A DNA stretch of 6,356 nucleotides from JAQVHD01 sp035369485 (lineage in GTDB: Bacteria; Patescibacteriota; Minisyncoccia; UBA6257; JAAZHW01), in assembly GCA_035369485.1 (NCBI GenBank), contig DAOSMC010000022.1, positions 1 to 6,356 on the forward strand, written 5' to 3'. Position 1 is the first letter of the stretch; every line of letters begins with the position of its first letter. Of the stretch, positions 5,964-6,356 are shown piece after piece. Made by a program: the position numbers and the translations under genes. The notes beneath the pieces were generated by a model. The model searched no databases. It worked only from the letters and a program-made list of their open reading frames with translations, and was not told where the DNA came from.

Positions 5964-6356
5964 TTAACCAATAGTAACAATTAAGCCTCGAGGTGAATTT
6001 TTGATATCTTGGATAATTTTATAAGGATGTTGGATAGAATTCAAAAAATCTTTCAATTTATTAGTGGCTAAATCTTTATGGGCTTTTTCTCTTCCTCTTA
6101 AAACAAGTTCTATTTGAACTTTTAAGCCCTGCTTTAAAAATTCTTCTGTTTGACGTGCTCGCACTTCCATATCGTGTTTTCCAATATTAAATGTCAAACG
6201 GATATGTTTAATTTCATCAGTGCGTTCTTTAGCTTTTTGTTTTTTTTCTGTCTTTTCTTGCTGATACAAAAATTTGCCGTAATTGCAAATTTTAACCACC
6301 GGCGGATTAGCCGTATTAACAATTTCAACCAAATCCAAATTTTTTGATTGAGCTAA
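5964..6356 (-). CDS. infC: Translation initiation factor IF-3, C-terminal 130 residues (start beyond window)
   Basis: IF-3 binds the 30S subunit, prevents premature 50S joining and checks start codon-initiator tRNA pairing. The visible part begins in the N-terminal domain (LAQSKNLDLVEIVNTANPPV), continues through KICNYGKFLYQQEKTEKKQK into the Lys/Glu-rich linker, then the C-terminal domain: KHIRLTFNIGKHDMEVRARQ, EEFLKQGLKVQIELVLRGRE, KAHKDLATNKLKDFL, and the final strand RGLIVTIG. It stops directly after that strand, without the short basic tail of E. coli IF-3. The reading frame is open to the right edge, so roughly the first 40-50 residues are missing. No start is assigned: the TTG at 6338 is internal, because family homology continues upstream of it. 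It is the most upstream visible gene of the right-hand series, and rpmI follows 1 nt after its stop. Confidence 0.95.
   Translation of the reverse strand, partial: LAQSKNLDLVEIVNTANPPVVKICNYGKFLYQQEKTEKKQKAKERTDEIKHIRLTFNIGKHDMEVRARQTEEFLKQGLKVQIELVLRGREKAHKDLATNKLKDFLNSIQHPYKIIQDIKNSPRGLIVTIG

Noticed and set aside
5963..5980. TTG at 5980 as the rpmI start
   Set aside because: It would overlap the infC end and add six hydrophobic residues not expected in L35; the ATG at 5962 gives standard length and coupling distance.

Overview
The window is an AT-rich stretch (by eye about one third G+C) of a bacterial chromosome. Several signs suggest a Candidate Phyla Radiation (Patescibacteria), probably Parcubacteria-like, genome assembled from a metagenome. 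The signs are compact short-spaced operons, almost no Shine-Dalgarno sequences, a membrane-anchored double-LysM/M23 peptidase of the style seen in that group, a TraR/DksA-like C4 zinc-finger protein next to ribosomal protein genes, and a 100-N scaffold gap. TAA and TGA both act as ordinary stops (comM ends in TGA), so there is no sign of UGA recoding. This taxonomic placement is inference from style; there is no rRNA or other decisive marker here.

Layout from left to right. (1) 1-198, minus: the first 66 codons of rsmA (ksgA), the 16S rRNA dimethyladenosine transferase, running off the left edge. (2) 209-2200, minus: a complete UvrD/PcrA-type superfamily 1 DNA helicase. It lies 10 nt upstream of rsmA, so the two form an operon read leftwards. 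Its extended -10 promoter sits so close to the ATG that the mRNA may be leaderless. (3) 2201 to about 2397: the divergent control region. For the rightward gene a near-consensus sigma-70 promoter (2321-2348) lies inside the longest reading frame, so the true start is probably downstream of the GTG at 2299. (4) To 3555, plus: a membrane-anchored cell-wall hydrolase with one transmembrane segment, two LysM domains and a C-terminal M23 metallopeptidase. (5) 3575-3625: a perfect 23-bp inverted repeat between convergent genes, acting as a bidirectional terminator. (6) 3636 to the right edge, minus: one tight gene series transcribed leftwards, infC - rpmI - rplT - TraR/DksA-like gene - comM (yifB). 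The comM gene is interrupted by the scaffold gap at 4208-4307.

The right-hand series joins translation initiation (IF3) and large-subunit proteins L35 and L20 with a small RNA-polymerase-associated-type zinc protein and the ComM AAA+ branch-migration helicase. The left-hand operon joins DNA repair with ribosome maturation. The peptidase between them is probably a single-gene unit for envelope remodelling.

I see no CRISPR array, mobile element, tRNA, rRNA or defence or novel multi-gene system. The gene content is housekeeping. The items worth a second look are regulatory or structural: the misplaced start and leader hairpins of the peptidase gene, an intrinsic-terminator-like hairpin inside its coding sequence, the possible leaderless uvrD promoter, the long palindrome, and the gap whose true size can be deduced from reading frame and family length.
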